Positions 8,426 to 16,558 of a DNA stretch of 18,943 nt are shown piece after piece. A program made the position numbers and the translations under genes. The stretch lies in assembly GCA_030831725.1 (NCBI GenBank), contig JAURKN010000002.1, positions 1 through 18,943 of the forward strand, read 5' to 3'. A model generated the notes under the pieces. That model saw only the letters and a program-made list of their open reading frames with translations, had not been told where the DNA came from and did not search any database. The stretch comes from Ferruginibacter sp. (GTDB lineage Bacteria; Bacteroidota; Bacteroidia; Chitinophagales; Chitinophagaceae). The first letter of the stretch is position 1. Every line of letters begins with the position of its first letter.

Positions 8426-9217
8426 TCAACCAATGGTGTAATAGACACAAGTTGTTAGAAAGTTTCTCAAGACCGGTATCGCAGAAATAAGACCTAATTG
8501 TTTTCTGGGATTCAATCCGAATTTGTATTTGTAAATCGGGTTGATGAGAAAATGGGTTTTATGTTTTATCGTAAAGCCCGATTTTTTTACGATGCGCTCA
8601 AAACGTTCGATGGAAATACCGGTTTCCTTCACTTCGATCAAATCTTTTATTTTAACCGGATTCTCTCCGAAAAGTCTTAAAAACGGTTTGAACAGGAACA
8701 TCGGCAAAAGATGATAATAAGGAAGCACACTTAAAAACTTTTTGGTGCAAACCTGTTGATGTCCACCGAATGGCATTTGCCAAGGTGGGAAACCAAAGAA
8801 AATTTGTCCGGATGGCGCAAGTAATTTTTTCAGATGTGGGATAAATGCCTCTTGTCCGGGCACGTGCTCTATGGTGTCTTTCAACACGATAAGATCGAAA
8901 TAGCCGCTAAAACGACTTACAAAACCAGTATCGTAGACATTTTGATTGATGAATTCGAGTTTGTTGTTGTGTATGTCTTCCGCATATACTTTTTGGGCAA
9001 TGTCTATACGGAGCTGATCGAGATCCACTCCGGTACAAATGCAGCCACGATCTACAAAAGGTTTTAAAACACCGCCTTCGCCACAACCAATTTCCAGCAC
9101 TTTCATACCGGGTACAATGGTTTTGGTTGCTTCGATGAAAGGCAATACGTATTGAGCAGCGTTTTCCACTTGTTGCTGTATACGTAGATCGGCGTTGGAA
9201 TGATGTTCGAGAGCCAT
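8426..9217 (-). CDS. Class I SAM-dependent methyltransferase
   Basis: A methyltransferase with the SAM-binding motif V-L-E-I-G-C-G-E-G-G, an acidic D-L-D strand end (G-V-D-L-D-Q) and a motif like L-I-V-L-K-D-T-I-E-H-V. It resembles methyltransferase domain 11/23 proteins that act on small molecules, lipids or cell-surface sugars; the substrate is not deducible. A start at 9217 (M-A-L-E-H-H, 263 residues) is preferred. The frame extends to ATG 9313, but the extra codons cross a tandem repeat and read K-S-K-I-F-N twice, which looks like translated intergenic DNA. A near -7 element, TATTTTCG (9243-9236, minus), lies 18 nt before 9217. An intermediate ATG at 9247 is possible. It is convergent with uvrD. 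Confidence 0.82.
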   Translation of the reverse strand: MALEHHSNADLRIQQQVENAAQYVLPFIEATKTIVPGMKVLEIGCGEGGVLKPFVDRGCICTGVDLDQLRIDIAQKVYAEDIHNNKLEFINQNVYDTGFVSRFSGYFDLIVLKDTIEHVPGQEAFIPHLKKLLAPSGQIFFGFPPWQMPFGGHQQVCTKKFLSVLPYYHLLPMFLFKPFLRLFGENPVKIKDLIEVKETGISIERFERIVKKSGFTIKHKTHFLINPIYKYKFGLNPRKQLGLISAIPVLRNFLTTCVYYTIG

Positions 9218-9255
9218 GTCCTGAATTGATTTGCACGAAAATAACATAATTTGGG

Positions 9256-9297
9256 GATTGAAGATTTTGGATTTATGATTGAAGATTTTGGATTTAT
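9256..9297. repeat. Exact 21-bp tandem duplication, two copies
   Basis: Positions 9256-9276 and 9277-9297 are identical, each beginning GATTGAAGATTTT and ending GGATTTAT. The block is flanked by AATTTGG on both sides (9249-9255 and 9298-9304). It lies upstream of the methyltransferase and resembles the GATT/AAATC-rich filler common in Bacteroidota gaps. Similar words (AAATCCCAAATCC) recur at 9426-9438. Confidence 0.9.
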
Positions 9298-9462
9298 AAT
9301 TTGGTGATTTCAAACTACTAAACCCCAGCAGTTAGATATTAAACCTACCAAAACCCCTGAAACTTCTTAGCCTCCAACACCCTGTTCTTCAAATCCTTTA
9401 TTATGAATAAGAAATCCCTAATCTTAAATCCCAAATCCAAACAGGTTAACCCTATTATCCAT

Positions 9463-9470
9463 TAATTTTG
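9463..9470 (+). promoter_or_regulatory. Putative -7 element for nfu-pnuC-nadR
   Basis: TAATTTTG matches TAnnTTTG and lies 18 nt before the nfu ATG, which predicts a leader of about ten nucleotides. No convincing -33 box is seen. The rest of the gap from 9298 is AT-rich, with no hairpin or gene. Confidence 0.5.
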
Positions 9471-9488
9471 TACCCTAAACCGAAGCGT

Positions 9489-10088
9489 ATGATAAAAACA
9501 GGAAATCCGGTGATCAGTATTTACACCGAAATGACCCCGAACCCCGAGACAATGAAATTCGTTGCCAATAAATTGCTATATCCAGGAAAAAGCATCGACT
9601 TCCCGGATGAGGCAAGTGCGAAACCATCTCCACTCGCACAAGAACTTTTCAGTTTTCCATTCATCAAAGCCGTTTTCATAGCCAGCAACTTCATCACCCT
9701 GACCAAAACCGCTGAAACAGCAGATTGGCAGGACATGATACCTACCGTAAAACAATTCCTCAAAGAATATCTCGAAGAGGGAAAAGCGGTGATCAACGAA
9801 GAGGAAGTACAAAAAATGAAAACGGAAAGAGGCAATGAGATTAGTGCCGACGACGATGATGTGGTTAAAAGAATCAAAGAACTTTTGGAAAACTATGTAA
9901 AGCCTGCCGTTGAAATGGATGGCGGTGCGATACAGTTCAAACAATTTGAAAACGGAACGGTGACCCTCATGTTGCAAGGAAGTTGCAGTGGATGTCCCTC
10001 ATCCATGATCACACTCAAAGCAGGTATCGAAGGAATGATGAAAAGAATGATACCCGAAGTGAAAGAAGTTGTCGCAGAAGCAGAATAA
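9489..10088 (+). CDS. nfu: Nfu/NifU-type iron-sulfur cluster carrier
   Basis: The 199-residue protein has two parts. Residues from about 10 to 95 form an Nfu N-terminal domain (I-Y-T-E-M-T-P-N-P-E-T-M-K-F), and residues from about 120 to 195 form the NifU C-terminal domain with V-E-M-D-G-G-A-I-Q-F and the cluster-binding Cys pair C166-S-G-C169 in G-S-C-S-G-C-P-S-S. A pair of such proteins holds a 4Fe-4S cluster and passes it to target enzymes. The ATG at 9489 is chosen over a TTG at 9468, because the latter lies inside the putative -7 element. A charged, Glu-rich linker joins the domains. pnuC begins 20 bp after the stop. Confidence 0.93.
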   Translation: MIKTGNPVISIYTEMTPNPETMKFVANKLLYPGKSIDFPDEASAKPSPLAQELFSFPFIKAVFIASNFITLTKTAETADWQDMIPTVKQFLKEYLEEGKAVINEEEVQKMKTERGNEISADDDDVVKRIKELLENYVKPAVEMDGGAIQFKQFENGTVTLMLQGSCSGCPSSMITLKAGIEGMMKRMIPEVKEVVAEAE

Positions 10089-10108
10089 TTCATCCAAACT
10101 TTCCAGCC

Positions 10109-10732
10109 ATGGATAGATTTCAGTTTGTCAGCCAATTGGTCGAAAACACCAAATCCACATCCTGGCAGGAATGGACCAGTACGATTTTTCAATTGATCAG
10201 TGTTCGACTGGCTCAGAAAAACAATATCTGGGTTTATCCTACAGGAATCATTGGTGTCGCACTAGCCGTTTACTTGTTCCTATTTGTATCCACTCCTCCT
10301 TTGTATGCTGATGGTTTGCTTAATGTGTATTTTGTAGCCATGAGTGTTTACGGTTGGTGGTGCTGGTCCGCGAAAAAGAAATCCGAACCGATTTTTCCTA
10401 TTTCACGTTGTAACAGAAAAGACTGGATGATCGGAATCTGTTTTTTTCTTGTTTCCTGGCTGATGATTCAATTCACCTTGACTACCTTCTCCGACAGCAA
10501 CACTCCTGTTCTGGACGCGCTTGTTTCATCAACCGCAGTAACAGCCATGTGGTGGATGGCCAAAAGAAAATCGGAAAACTGGCTTGCCTGGATCGTTTCC
10601 AACCTGATTGCGATTCCACTCAACTTCTACAAGGGCTTTGTTCTTTATAGTTTGATGTATGTCGTTTTTCTGTTTCTCGCCTGGCAAGGCTATGTCGCTT
10701 GGAATAAAAAATTCGAAAATCATGCCGATTGA
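10109..10732 (+). CDS. pnuC: Nicotinamide riboside transporter PnuC
   Basis: The 207-residue inner-membrane protein has about seven hydrophobic segments and the aromatic signature V-Y-G-W-W-C-W-S, with a second W-W-M-A-K-R-K-S-E-N-W. PnuC proteins take up nicotinamide riboside by facilitated diffusion, trapped by phosphorylation inside. Related proteins carry thiamine (PnuT) or riboflavin, but the overlapping NadR-type kinase gene favours nicotinamide riboside. The ATG at 10109 is chosen; the frame is open further up but only through the nfu gene. The stop at 10730-10732 lies inside the next gene. Confidence 0.9.
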   Translation: MDRFQFVSQLVENTKSTSWQEWTSTIFQLISVRLAQKNNIWVYPTGIIGVALAVYLFLFVSTPPLYADGLLNVYFVAMSVYGWWCWSAKKKSEPIFPISRCNRKDWMIGICFFLVSWLMIQFTLTTFSDSNTPVLDALVSSTAVTAMWWMAKRKSENWLAWIVSNLIAIPLNFYKGFVLYSLMYVVFLFLAWQGYVAWNKKFENHAD

Positions 10733-11282
10733 TAATATCATACGTGTTTCGGTCACAGGACCCGAATCAAGTGGAAAAACCACCTTGGCTAATGATTTGC
10801 ATGAAATTTTCGGATCGGGATTGGTGGAAGAATATGCCAGAATCCACCTCAATCATAACGGAAAAGCCTATTCGCAAAAAGATCTGTTGGAAATTGCGAA
10901 ACGACAGATTGCTATGGAAAGAGAAGCGGTAGAATCAGTAAGAAAGAAAAATATCGATTCAAATAAAATCTCTTTCGTGTTTTTTGACACCGACCTTTAC
11001 GTGCTGAAGATTTGGTCCGAGTTGGCCTTCGGTTCTTGCGAGTCTTTTATTTTGGATCATTTGGCGCAGGATTCTTACGATCTGCATCTGCTTTGCAAAC
11101 CCGACATAGCCTGGGAGTTTGATGAACTTCGCGAACATCCGGAGCCCCATCAAAGAGAATTCATCTATCATCATTATCTGGATGCGTTACAACAACAACC
11201 CAAACCGTGGTTTGAAATCACAGGGCAGGGTCCCGAGCGCCTTGCATTGGCAGAAAAGAAAATAAGATCAGTCTTTCAATAA
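10722..11282 (+). CDS. nadR: NadR-type ribosylnicotinamide kinase (AAA_28 P-loop protein)
   Basis: The 186-residue P-loop kinase begins M-P-I-D-N-I-I-R-V-S-V-T-G-P-E-S-S-G-K-T-T, with the Walker A at residues 13-20. Later features are V-E-E-Y-A-R, F-F-D-T-D-L-Y-V-L-K-I-W and L-L-C-K-P-D-I-A-W-E, shared with the kinase domain of NadR, which phosphorylates nicotinamide riboside to NMN. The NMN adenylyltransferase and repressor domains of enterobacterial NadR are absent. The ATG at 10722 overlaps the end of pnuC by 11 bp, indicating translational coupling and a transport-and-trap pair. Its 3' end overlaps the convergent transglycosylase gene by 15 bp. Confidence 0.87.
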   Translation: MPIDNIIRVSVTGPESSGKTTLANDLHEIFGSGLVEEYARIHLNHNGKAYSQKDLLEIAKRQIAMEREAVESVRKKNIDSNKISFVFFDTDLYVLKIWSELAFGSCESFILDHLAQDSYDLHLLCKPDIAWEFDELREHPEPHQREFIYHHYLDALQQQPKPWFEITGQGPERLALAEKKIRSVFQ

Positions 11283-11966
11283 TTGCTGGATGTCTGGGTC
11301 AGCTTCCAGATTATTCATCTGGGTCATTATTTTTCCGGATCTTCTGTTCACATAGCGGGATGCTGGTTTTACAGAATATTTTTTCGGATTCGGCAAGCAT
11401 GCTGCAATCATAGCGGCTTCCTTGCGGGTGAGTTTTGATGCGTCTTTTCCAAAATATGCTTTTGATGCCGCTTGAACACCAAAAATACCCGGACCCATTT
11501 CGGCCACATTCAGATAGGTTTCAAGTATTCTTCGTTTACCCCATACCGTTTCTATCAAAAAAGTGAAATATACTTCCAGTCCTTTTCTAAAAAAGCCGCC
11601 ATGCTGCCAAAGGAAAACATTTTTTGCCGTTTGTTGGCTGATGGTACTTGCTCCCCTCACTCGGTTCGGATGTTTCTCGTTGAACTCCATCGCTTTCTTT
11701 ATCGATTTGATATCGAAGCCGTTGTGCTCCGGAAATAACTGATCTTCTGATGAGATGACCGCGAGTTTTATATTCTCTCCCATCTCATCATACGAAACAT
11801 AATCACGCTGCAAGCCCTCACCTTCGGTCATGTTCGCAATCTGGGTAATGGTAACAGGAGGATCAATCCACTTCAACAAAAGCATGTACACCAAATGACT
11901 GATCAACAAAAAGAAAAATATCCTTTTGATCCATCCCCAAAATCCGACACCGTTTTTATTGGCCAT
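11268..11966 (-). CDS. mtgA: Monofunctional biosynthetic peptidoglycan transglycosylase (GT51)
   Basis: The 232-residue protein polymerises lipid II into glycan strands at the periplasmic face. One membrane anchor lies at about residues 12-32. GT51 motifs follow: S-S-E-D-Q-L-F-P-E-H-N-G-F-D, with the likely catalytic Glu74, R-G-A-S-T-I-S-Q-Q-T-A-K-N-V-F-L-W at 104-120, and K-R-R-I-L-E-T-Y-L-N-V-A-E-M-G. There is no transpeptidase domain, so it is MtgA-like rather than a class A PBP. The ATG at 11966 is natural. It lies 47 bp after the LysE-type gene on the same strand and may share its transcript. Its stop overlaps the end of the nadR-type gene. Confidence 0.93.
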   Translation of the reverse strand: MANKNGVGFWGWIKRIFFFLLISHLVYMLLLKWIDPPVTITQIANMTEGEGLQRDYVSYDEMGENIKLAVISSEDQLFPEHNGFDIKSIKKAMEFNEKHPNRVRGASTISQQTAKNVFLWQHGGFFRKGLEVYFTFLIETVWGKRRILETYLNVAEMGPGIFGVQAASKAYFGKDASKLTRKEAAMIAACLPNPKKYSVKPASRYVNRRSGKIMTQMNNLEADPDIQQLLKD

Positions 11967-12013
11967 GGTATTATTTTAATTGTCTGATTTGTCTTTAAAA
12001 CGAAAGGGAAATA

Positions 12014-12637
12014 TCATTCTCCTTTCCATGATCCATATAACAATGCCATCCCGAATGCCACAAACAACAATCCTGAAATCCTGTTGATCCATGTAATGTT
12101 TTTTTCATTCAGTTTGGTTTTCAATTTTCCTGCCAGATACACTTTCAATATGTCTGCGGCTATATTTATGGAAAGGCAAATCGTGAACAATACCACCTTA
12201 TGTTGCAATTTCATCGTGATGGAATTGGTGGATGCCGCCAACCAAAGCGCAATGACACTGGGATTCAGCGTATTGATCAAAAAGCCGGTAAGCAGCAATC
12301 GAGTATGTTTTCGTCCGGTTACACGAATGATTTCCTGTGTTTCATTCCGTTTTTCATACTTTTTAAAGAAGAGATAAAACAAACCCAAACCTATCAGAAA
12401 AATGCCGCCCGCCGTACCAATCGATCTTTTATAAGTAAATAATTCTCCTAACCAATTTCCAAAAAAATTGGCAGCCACAACCAAAAGCAAATCACTTAGC
12501 CAAACACCCGAGGTAAAATATAATGCACTGGCGATGCCATAATTCACCCTGAGTTTGATGATGGTGAATATCACAGGTCCTACGGAAAACACCAAGGCGA
12601 ATCCCAATAGAAGTCCGGATACTATGGCGTCTGTCAT
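12014..12637 (-). CDS. LysE/RhtB-family amino acid exporter
   Basis: The 207-residue membrane protein has the LysE layout: M-T-D-A-I-V-S-G-L-L-L-G-F-A-L-V-F-S-V-G-P-V at the start, about six hydrophobic segments, and the mid-protein N-T-L-N-P-S-V-I-A-L-W-L motif. Family members export basic or neutral amino acids and derivatives by proton antiport; the substrate here is unknown. The ATG at 12637 is preferred, since it starts exactly at the first helix; an ATG at 12688 would add 17 residues and overlap the GH3 gene. The GH3 gene ends 26 bp upstream on the same strand, so the two are probably one operon. Confidence 0.87.
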   Translation of the reverse strand: MTDAIVSGLLLGFALVFSVGPVIFTIIKLRVNYGIASALYFTSGVWLSDLLLVVAANFFGNWLGELFTYKRSIGTAGGIFLIGLGLFYLFFKKYEKRNETQEIIRVTGRKHTRLLLTGFLINTLNPSVIALWLAASTNSITMKLQHKVVLFTICLSINIAADILKVYLAGKLKTKLNEKNITWINRISGLLFVAFGMALLYGSWKGE

Positions 12638-12663
12638 GTAAATCTGTTTGTGGGATAGGAGAA

Positions 12664-14187
12664 TCAGGATTGAAGAAATGATTTCCATTCTTCATGGATC
12701 TTTCCTTTCAAAACCCTTGGAAATTTATGTTGTCCGCCAACTTTTCCTTTATGCGTCATAAAATCTAAAAATGTACTTTCTTTCAACACTTTTACCGCGA
12801 TTGTTTTTAAAGCGTGTCTTCTCTCCACTTCGTAGTCATCGTTGAGTATTTTCAATTTCTCATCTATCACCTGTGCCAAACGATTTTCATCAACCGTGTC
12901 GTTACAAGCCACATACCATTGGTGACCGAAGAAATTACCTGACGGAATACCGGCAACAGTAAATTCGGGAATCGATATGTTCAACGCTGTAGCAGCCATT
13001 TCAATAGCTTTGTTCATATTGTCCACGCTTAGATGTTCGCCAACCAGACTGAGAAAATGTTTGGTTCTTCCGGTAATGATGATTTCCATCTTCTCCTTGT
13101 CTACCAGGCGAACTGTATCTCCGATGGCATATCTCCATGTTCCCGCATTGGTACTGATGAGTATGGCGTAATCCCTGTTTTCCTCGATTTCATGAATCAT
13201 GAATACTTCGGGATTTTCGATGATATTTCCGTCGCTGTCAAAATTCTTATCGTCGAATGGTACGAATTCAAAAAAGATATTGTTGTTGAAAGCGAGCTGC
13301 ATTCCGGTTGCCCCTTGTCGACTTTGGTATGCCAAAAATCCTTCACTGGCCAGATATGTTTCTATATAGGTCATGGGTTTACCCATGAGTTTTTCGAATC
13401 CTTTTTTATAGGGTTCCATAGCAACTCCGCCATGCACATAGAAAGCAAGGTTGGGCCACAATTCGTGGATATGATTGAGCTTATATCTCTCAATGATTTT
13501 TTCGATGCATAACTGAAGCCAAGCCGGAACACCGATGATAAAGCCGATATCCCAGTTGGGCGCCTGTTCCACGATTTCCTCCAGTTTTTTTGACCAGTCG
13601 CGTTCACGGGCTATTTTTTTACCGGGTTTATATAGTCCGAGTCCCTGAAACCAAAATGGGATGTTTTTTTGTTGAATGCCGCTCAAATCTCCTGCAAAAT
13701 AAGTAGGTCCTTTTTGGAGTTGTGTGCTGCCTCCCAGCATCAGCCAACCCTTGCCAATCGCTTTTTTGGGAACATTTTCATATTTGGCCAAACTCATCAA
13801 TTGCTTCACACTGGTTATGGTATTGCTTTTGATGAGCTCTTTGGTGATGGGGATATATTTGCTTGATGCCTCGCTGGTACCGCTACTCAATGCAAAAAAC
13901 TTAATCACTCCGGGCCAGCAAACGTCGGGTGTGCCTTCGAGGGTCTTATGCCACCATTCCCTAAAAATCTTGTCGTAATCGTATGTGGGAACCAATTGTT
14001 GGAACTTTTTCCCGGGATGACGGCTTAACAGAATCTCATCGAACCTGTATTGCTGACCAAACTGAGTGAAACGGGCTTTTTTCAACAATTTTTTCAAGAC
14101 TCTGATCTGCTGTCTCCTCGGATCTCTGACGGGAATGCTCAGTGCCTTGGCAATGGTTTTTGGTATTTTCAATTCAAATAATGCCAT
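12664..14187 (-). CDS. GH3 family acyl-adenylate ligase (auxin-conjugating-enzyme-like)
   Basis: The 507-residue cytosolic protein belongs to the GH3 branch of adenylate-forming enzymes. It shows S-S-G-T-S-E at 101-106 (ATP phosphate loop), Y-L-A-S-E-G at 278-283, W-R-Y-A-I-G-D-T-V-R at 351-360, and T-G-R-T-K-H-F-L-S-L-V-G-E-H-L at 372-386 near the hinge to the C-terminal lid. Plant GH3 enzymes join amino acids to jasmonate, auxin or benzoates. Bacterial members are common in Bacteroidota and, as far as I know, their substrates are not established. The ATG at 14187 gives a full-length enzyme. A LysE-type exporter gene follows 26 bp downstream. The role in this cell is unknown. Confidence 0.88.
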   Translation of the reverse strand: MALFELKIPKTIAKALSIPVRDPRRQQIRVLKKLLKKARFTQFGQQYRFDEILLSRHPGKKFQQLVPTYDYDKIFREWWHKTLEGTPDVCWPGVIKFFALSSGTSEASSKYIPITKELIKSNTITSVKQLMSLAKYENVPKKAIGKGWLMLGGSTQLQKGPTYFAGDLSGIQQKNIPFWFQGLGLYKPGKKIARERDWSKKLEEIVEQAPNWDIGFIIGVPAWLQLCIEKIIERYKLNHIHELWPNLAFYVHGGVAMEPYKKGFEKLMGKPMTYIETYLASEGFLAYQSRQGATGMQLAFNNNIFFEFVPFDDKNFDSDGNIIENPEVFMIHEIEENRDYAILISTNAGTWRYAIGDTVRLVDKEKMEIIITGRTKHFLSLVGEHLSVDNMNKAIEMAATALNISIPEFTVAGIPSGNFFGHQWYVACNDTVDENRLAQVIDEKLKILNDDYEVERRHALKTIAVKVLKESTFLDFMTHKGKVGGQHKFPRVLKGKIHEEWKSFLQS

Positions 14188-14215
14188 CTATGTCGTTAAT
14201 AACCTTTAAGATAAG

Positions 14216-14223
14216 CAAAAATA
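14216..14223 (-). promoter_or_regulatory. Putative -7 element for the GH3 operon
   Basis: On the minus strand the bases read TATTTTTG, a match to TAnnTTTG, 28 nt before the GH3 start. A TTG (14248-14246, minus) lies 22 bp further up as a possible weak -33 element. Confidence 0.4.
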
Positions 14224-14316
14224 ATCGTTTGAGGCCTTCAAAATACAACGAATGTGAATTGAGGAAAACTCATTGCCGTTCATCAAATCAGAAAAATACA
14301 TTTGGCTAAAAATAAC

Positions 14317-14349
14317 TACTTTGCCAACCGAAAAACCGCATTGGTTTTT
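14317..14349 (+). promoter_or_regulatory. S46 gene upstream region: -7-like element and 5' leader hairpin
   Basis: TACTTTG at 14317-14323 is one base short of TAnnTTTG. A start about seven bases further on would place a hairpin (AAAAACC 14331-14337, loop GCATT, GGTTTTT 14343-14349) at the very 5' end of the leader. The hairpin is followed by TC, so it is not a convincing terminator. Confidence 0.3.
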
Positions 14350-14375
14350 TTCATTTCAAATCAAAAACATTCAAG

Positions 14376-16535
14376 ATGAAAAAATGGATCTTATCTGTGC
14401 TGATGCTTGTCAGCGTTTTGAGCAGTCGTGCCGATGAAGGCATGTGGCTTCCCATGTTGCTTGGCAAACAAGTGTACAACAACATGGTGAAAAGAGGGTT
14501 GAAGCTAACCAAAGAACAACTTTATTCGGTAAACAAATCCTCTTTGAAGGATGCCATCATCATATTCGGCAGGGGTTGCACCGGAGAAATAGTGAGCAAT
14601 CAAGGTTTGATTTTCACCAATCACCATTGCGGTTATGATGCCATAGCAACAGCTAGCAGCGTCGATAATAATTATTTGAGAGACGGCTTCTACGCATACA
14701 ACAAAGACCAGGAGATCAAAACTTCACTCACCGTTCAATTTTTAGATAAGATTGTTGATGTGACCGCTGAAGTTGAAGCGGGCGTGAAAGGACTATCCTG
14801 GACCGATCGTACAAAAAAATTACAGGAAGTATATAAATCCATCACCGACAAGGTTGCCGATAAGGAAAACGGAGTGAGTGGAAGAATCTACAGCATGTTC
14901 AAAGACAATCAATATCTGATGTATGTATACAAAACATACAAGGATGTTCGCTTGGTGGGAACGCCTCCAGAAAGTGTAGGTAAATTCGGTGGAGATACAG
15001 ACAACTGGGAATGGCCTCGTCATACAGGCGATTTTTCCATCTTCCGCGTTTATGCATCAAAAGACGGTAAGCCAACCGAATACAGCAAAGACAATGTGCC
15101 AATGAAGCCGAAGCATTTTCTTCCGGTGAGCATCAAAGGCATCAAAGATGGTGATTATGCCATGATTTATGGATATCCGGGAAGCACCAACCGCTATGAA
15201 ACAAGCTATGGCATCAAACTGAAAAATGAAATTGAAAATCCGGGACTTGTCGCTTTGAGAGACATGCGCTTGAAGTTCATGCACGAGCAAATGGTAAAAG
15301 ATCCTGCGGTTAAACTGAAACTTGCTTCCGATTACGCGGGAATCGCAAACTATTGGAAGTTTTTTGATGGCGAAACAAAACAGCTAACAAAATTCAACAC
15401 CTATGCGAAAAAGCAAGAAATAGAAAACAAATTCACCTCATGGGCGAAAGGAAAACCTGAGTATGAAAACATCTTTGCTGAATACGAAAAAAATTATGCT
15501 GCTTGGACGCCATATGCGAAACACCGCCAATATCTGAGAGAAGGCATCATGGGTTCTCCGTTGTTGTCTTTCGCTTCCGGACTCATGAGCCTTGAAACCC
15601 TTTTGAACAAGACAGGTGTTACACCGGAAGAAATAAAAAAAGCGGTTGATGCAGCCGACGAAGCTCGTAACGGATTTTTGAAGTCTGAAGATAAACCCAG
15701 CGACAAAAACATTCTTGCAGGAGTTGCCAGGGCTTTCTATATGGAAATCGAAAAATCTCAACACCCTGCAGGTGCTTTCGAAAAATTATCAGTATACGGC
15801 GATCTTAATGAAGAGACTACTTTCAAAAAGTGGGCTGCGGATGTATTTGCACGTACCATGATTTTTGATGATGCCAAATGGAGCGCATTCAAAGCGAACC
15901 CAACTGCTGCAGGCTTGCAGGAAGATCTTGCGTTTGATTTCTCTACCGCTTTTGTGAAAAACTACAACAGCAAATACGCACCTCTTTTCACAGCTTTCAA
16001 CAACAAGAACAACGAATTGGGCAGAGCTTATCTAAAAGGAATCATGGAGCGTGATCCTGTTGCTGCTGCAAAAATGTATCCAGATGCGAATTTTAGCATG
16101 AGGGTGAGCTATGGAAACGTGAAAAGCTACAAACCTCGCGACGGACTTTTCTGCGATTATATTACCACTTCGAAAGGAATTTTAGAAAAATACAAGCAGG
16201 GAGATTATGAGTTTGATTTGCCAACAAAACAAGTTGAACTCCTGAAGAAAAAAGACTTTGGACCATATGTAGACAAAGTTCGCAACGATCTGGTAGTCGC
16301 TTTCATCACGACCAACGATATCACCGGTGGTAACAGCGGAAGTCCGGTTATTGATGGCAACGGAAATCTAATCGGACTTGCGTTCGATGGCAACTACGAA
16401 GCGCTAAGCCATAAGATTGAATTCGACAAAGACCTGAACCGTACCATTTGCGTGGATGTACGTTATGTGCTTTGGTGTGTAGACAAATTGGGTGGTGCGA
16501 AAAACCTGATTGAAGAAATCAATCCGATTCGTTAA
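14376..16535 (+). CDS. Secreted S46 family dipeptidyl peptidase, DPP7-like
   Basis: The 719-residue serine peptidase removes dipeptides from the N-terminus of peptides, outside the cytoplasm. A signal peptide, M-K-K-W-I-L-S-V-L-M-L-V-S-V-L, ends near S-R-A/D-E-G. The chymotrypsin-like triad fits H84 in T-N-H-H-C-G, D219 in R-H-T-G-D-F-S-I-F-R, and S654 in G-G-N-S-G-S-P-V. The residue 18 after the catalytic Ser controls P1 choice in this family: it is G672 here (A-F-D-G-N), the DPP7 state for hydrophobic residues, not the Arg of DPP11, which selects Asp/Glu. An extra helical domain occupies roughly 280-560. The ATG at 14376 gives the normal family length. A terminator follows. Confidence 0.92.
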   Translation: MKKWILSVLMLVSVLSSRADEGMWLPMLLGKQVYNNMVKRGLKLTKEQLYSVNKSSLKDAIIIFGRGCTGEIVSNQGLIFTNHHCGYDAIATASSVDNNYLRDGFYAYNKDQEIKTSLTVQFLDKIVDVTAEVEAGVKGLSWTDRTKKLQEVYKSITDKVADKENGVSGRIYSMFKDNQYLMYVYKTYKDVRLVGTPPESVGKFGGDTDNWEWPRHTGDFSIFRVYASKDGKPTEYSKDNVPMKPKHFLPVSIKGIKDGDYAMIYGYPGSTNRYETSYGIKLKNEIENPGLVALRDMRLKFMHEQMVKDPAVKLKLASDYAGIANYWKFFDGETKQLTKFNTYAKKQEIENKFTSWAKGKPEYENIFAEYEKNYAAWTPYAKHRQYLREGIMGSPLLSFASGLMSLETLLNKTGVTPEEIKKAVDAADEARNGFLKSEDKPSDKNILAGVARAFYMEIEKSQHPAGAFEKLSVYGDLNEETTFKKWAADVFARTMIFDDAKWSAFKANPTAAGLQEDLAFDFSTAFVKNYNSKYAPLFTAFNNKNNELGRAYLKGIMERDPVAAAKMYPDANFSMRVSYGNVKSYKPRDGLFCDYITTSKGILEKYKQGDYEFDLPTKQVELLKKKDFGPYVDKVRNDLVVAFITTNDITGGNSGSPVIDGNGNLIGLAFDGNYEALSHKIEFDKDLNRTICVDVRYVLWCVDKLGGAKNLIEEINPIR

Positions 16536-16558
16536 TCCTCGCAACGATCTGTTTTATC

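Noticed and set aside
11268..11282. 15-bp convergent overlap of the nadR-type and mtgA genes, considered as antisense control
   Set aside because: Short 3' overlaps are common in compact genomes and no hairpin lies there.
13033..13512. Plus-strand frame of 159 codons inside the GH3 gene
   Set aside because: It is antisense to conserved GH3 motifs and has no recognisable domain or upstream signal.
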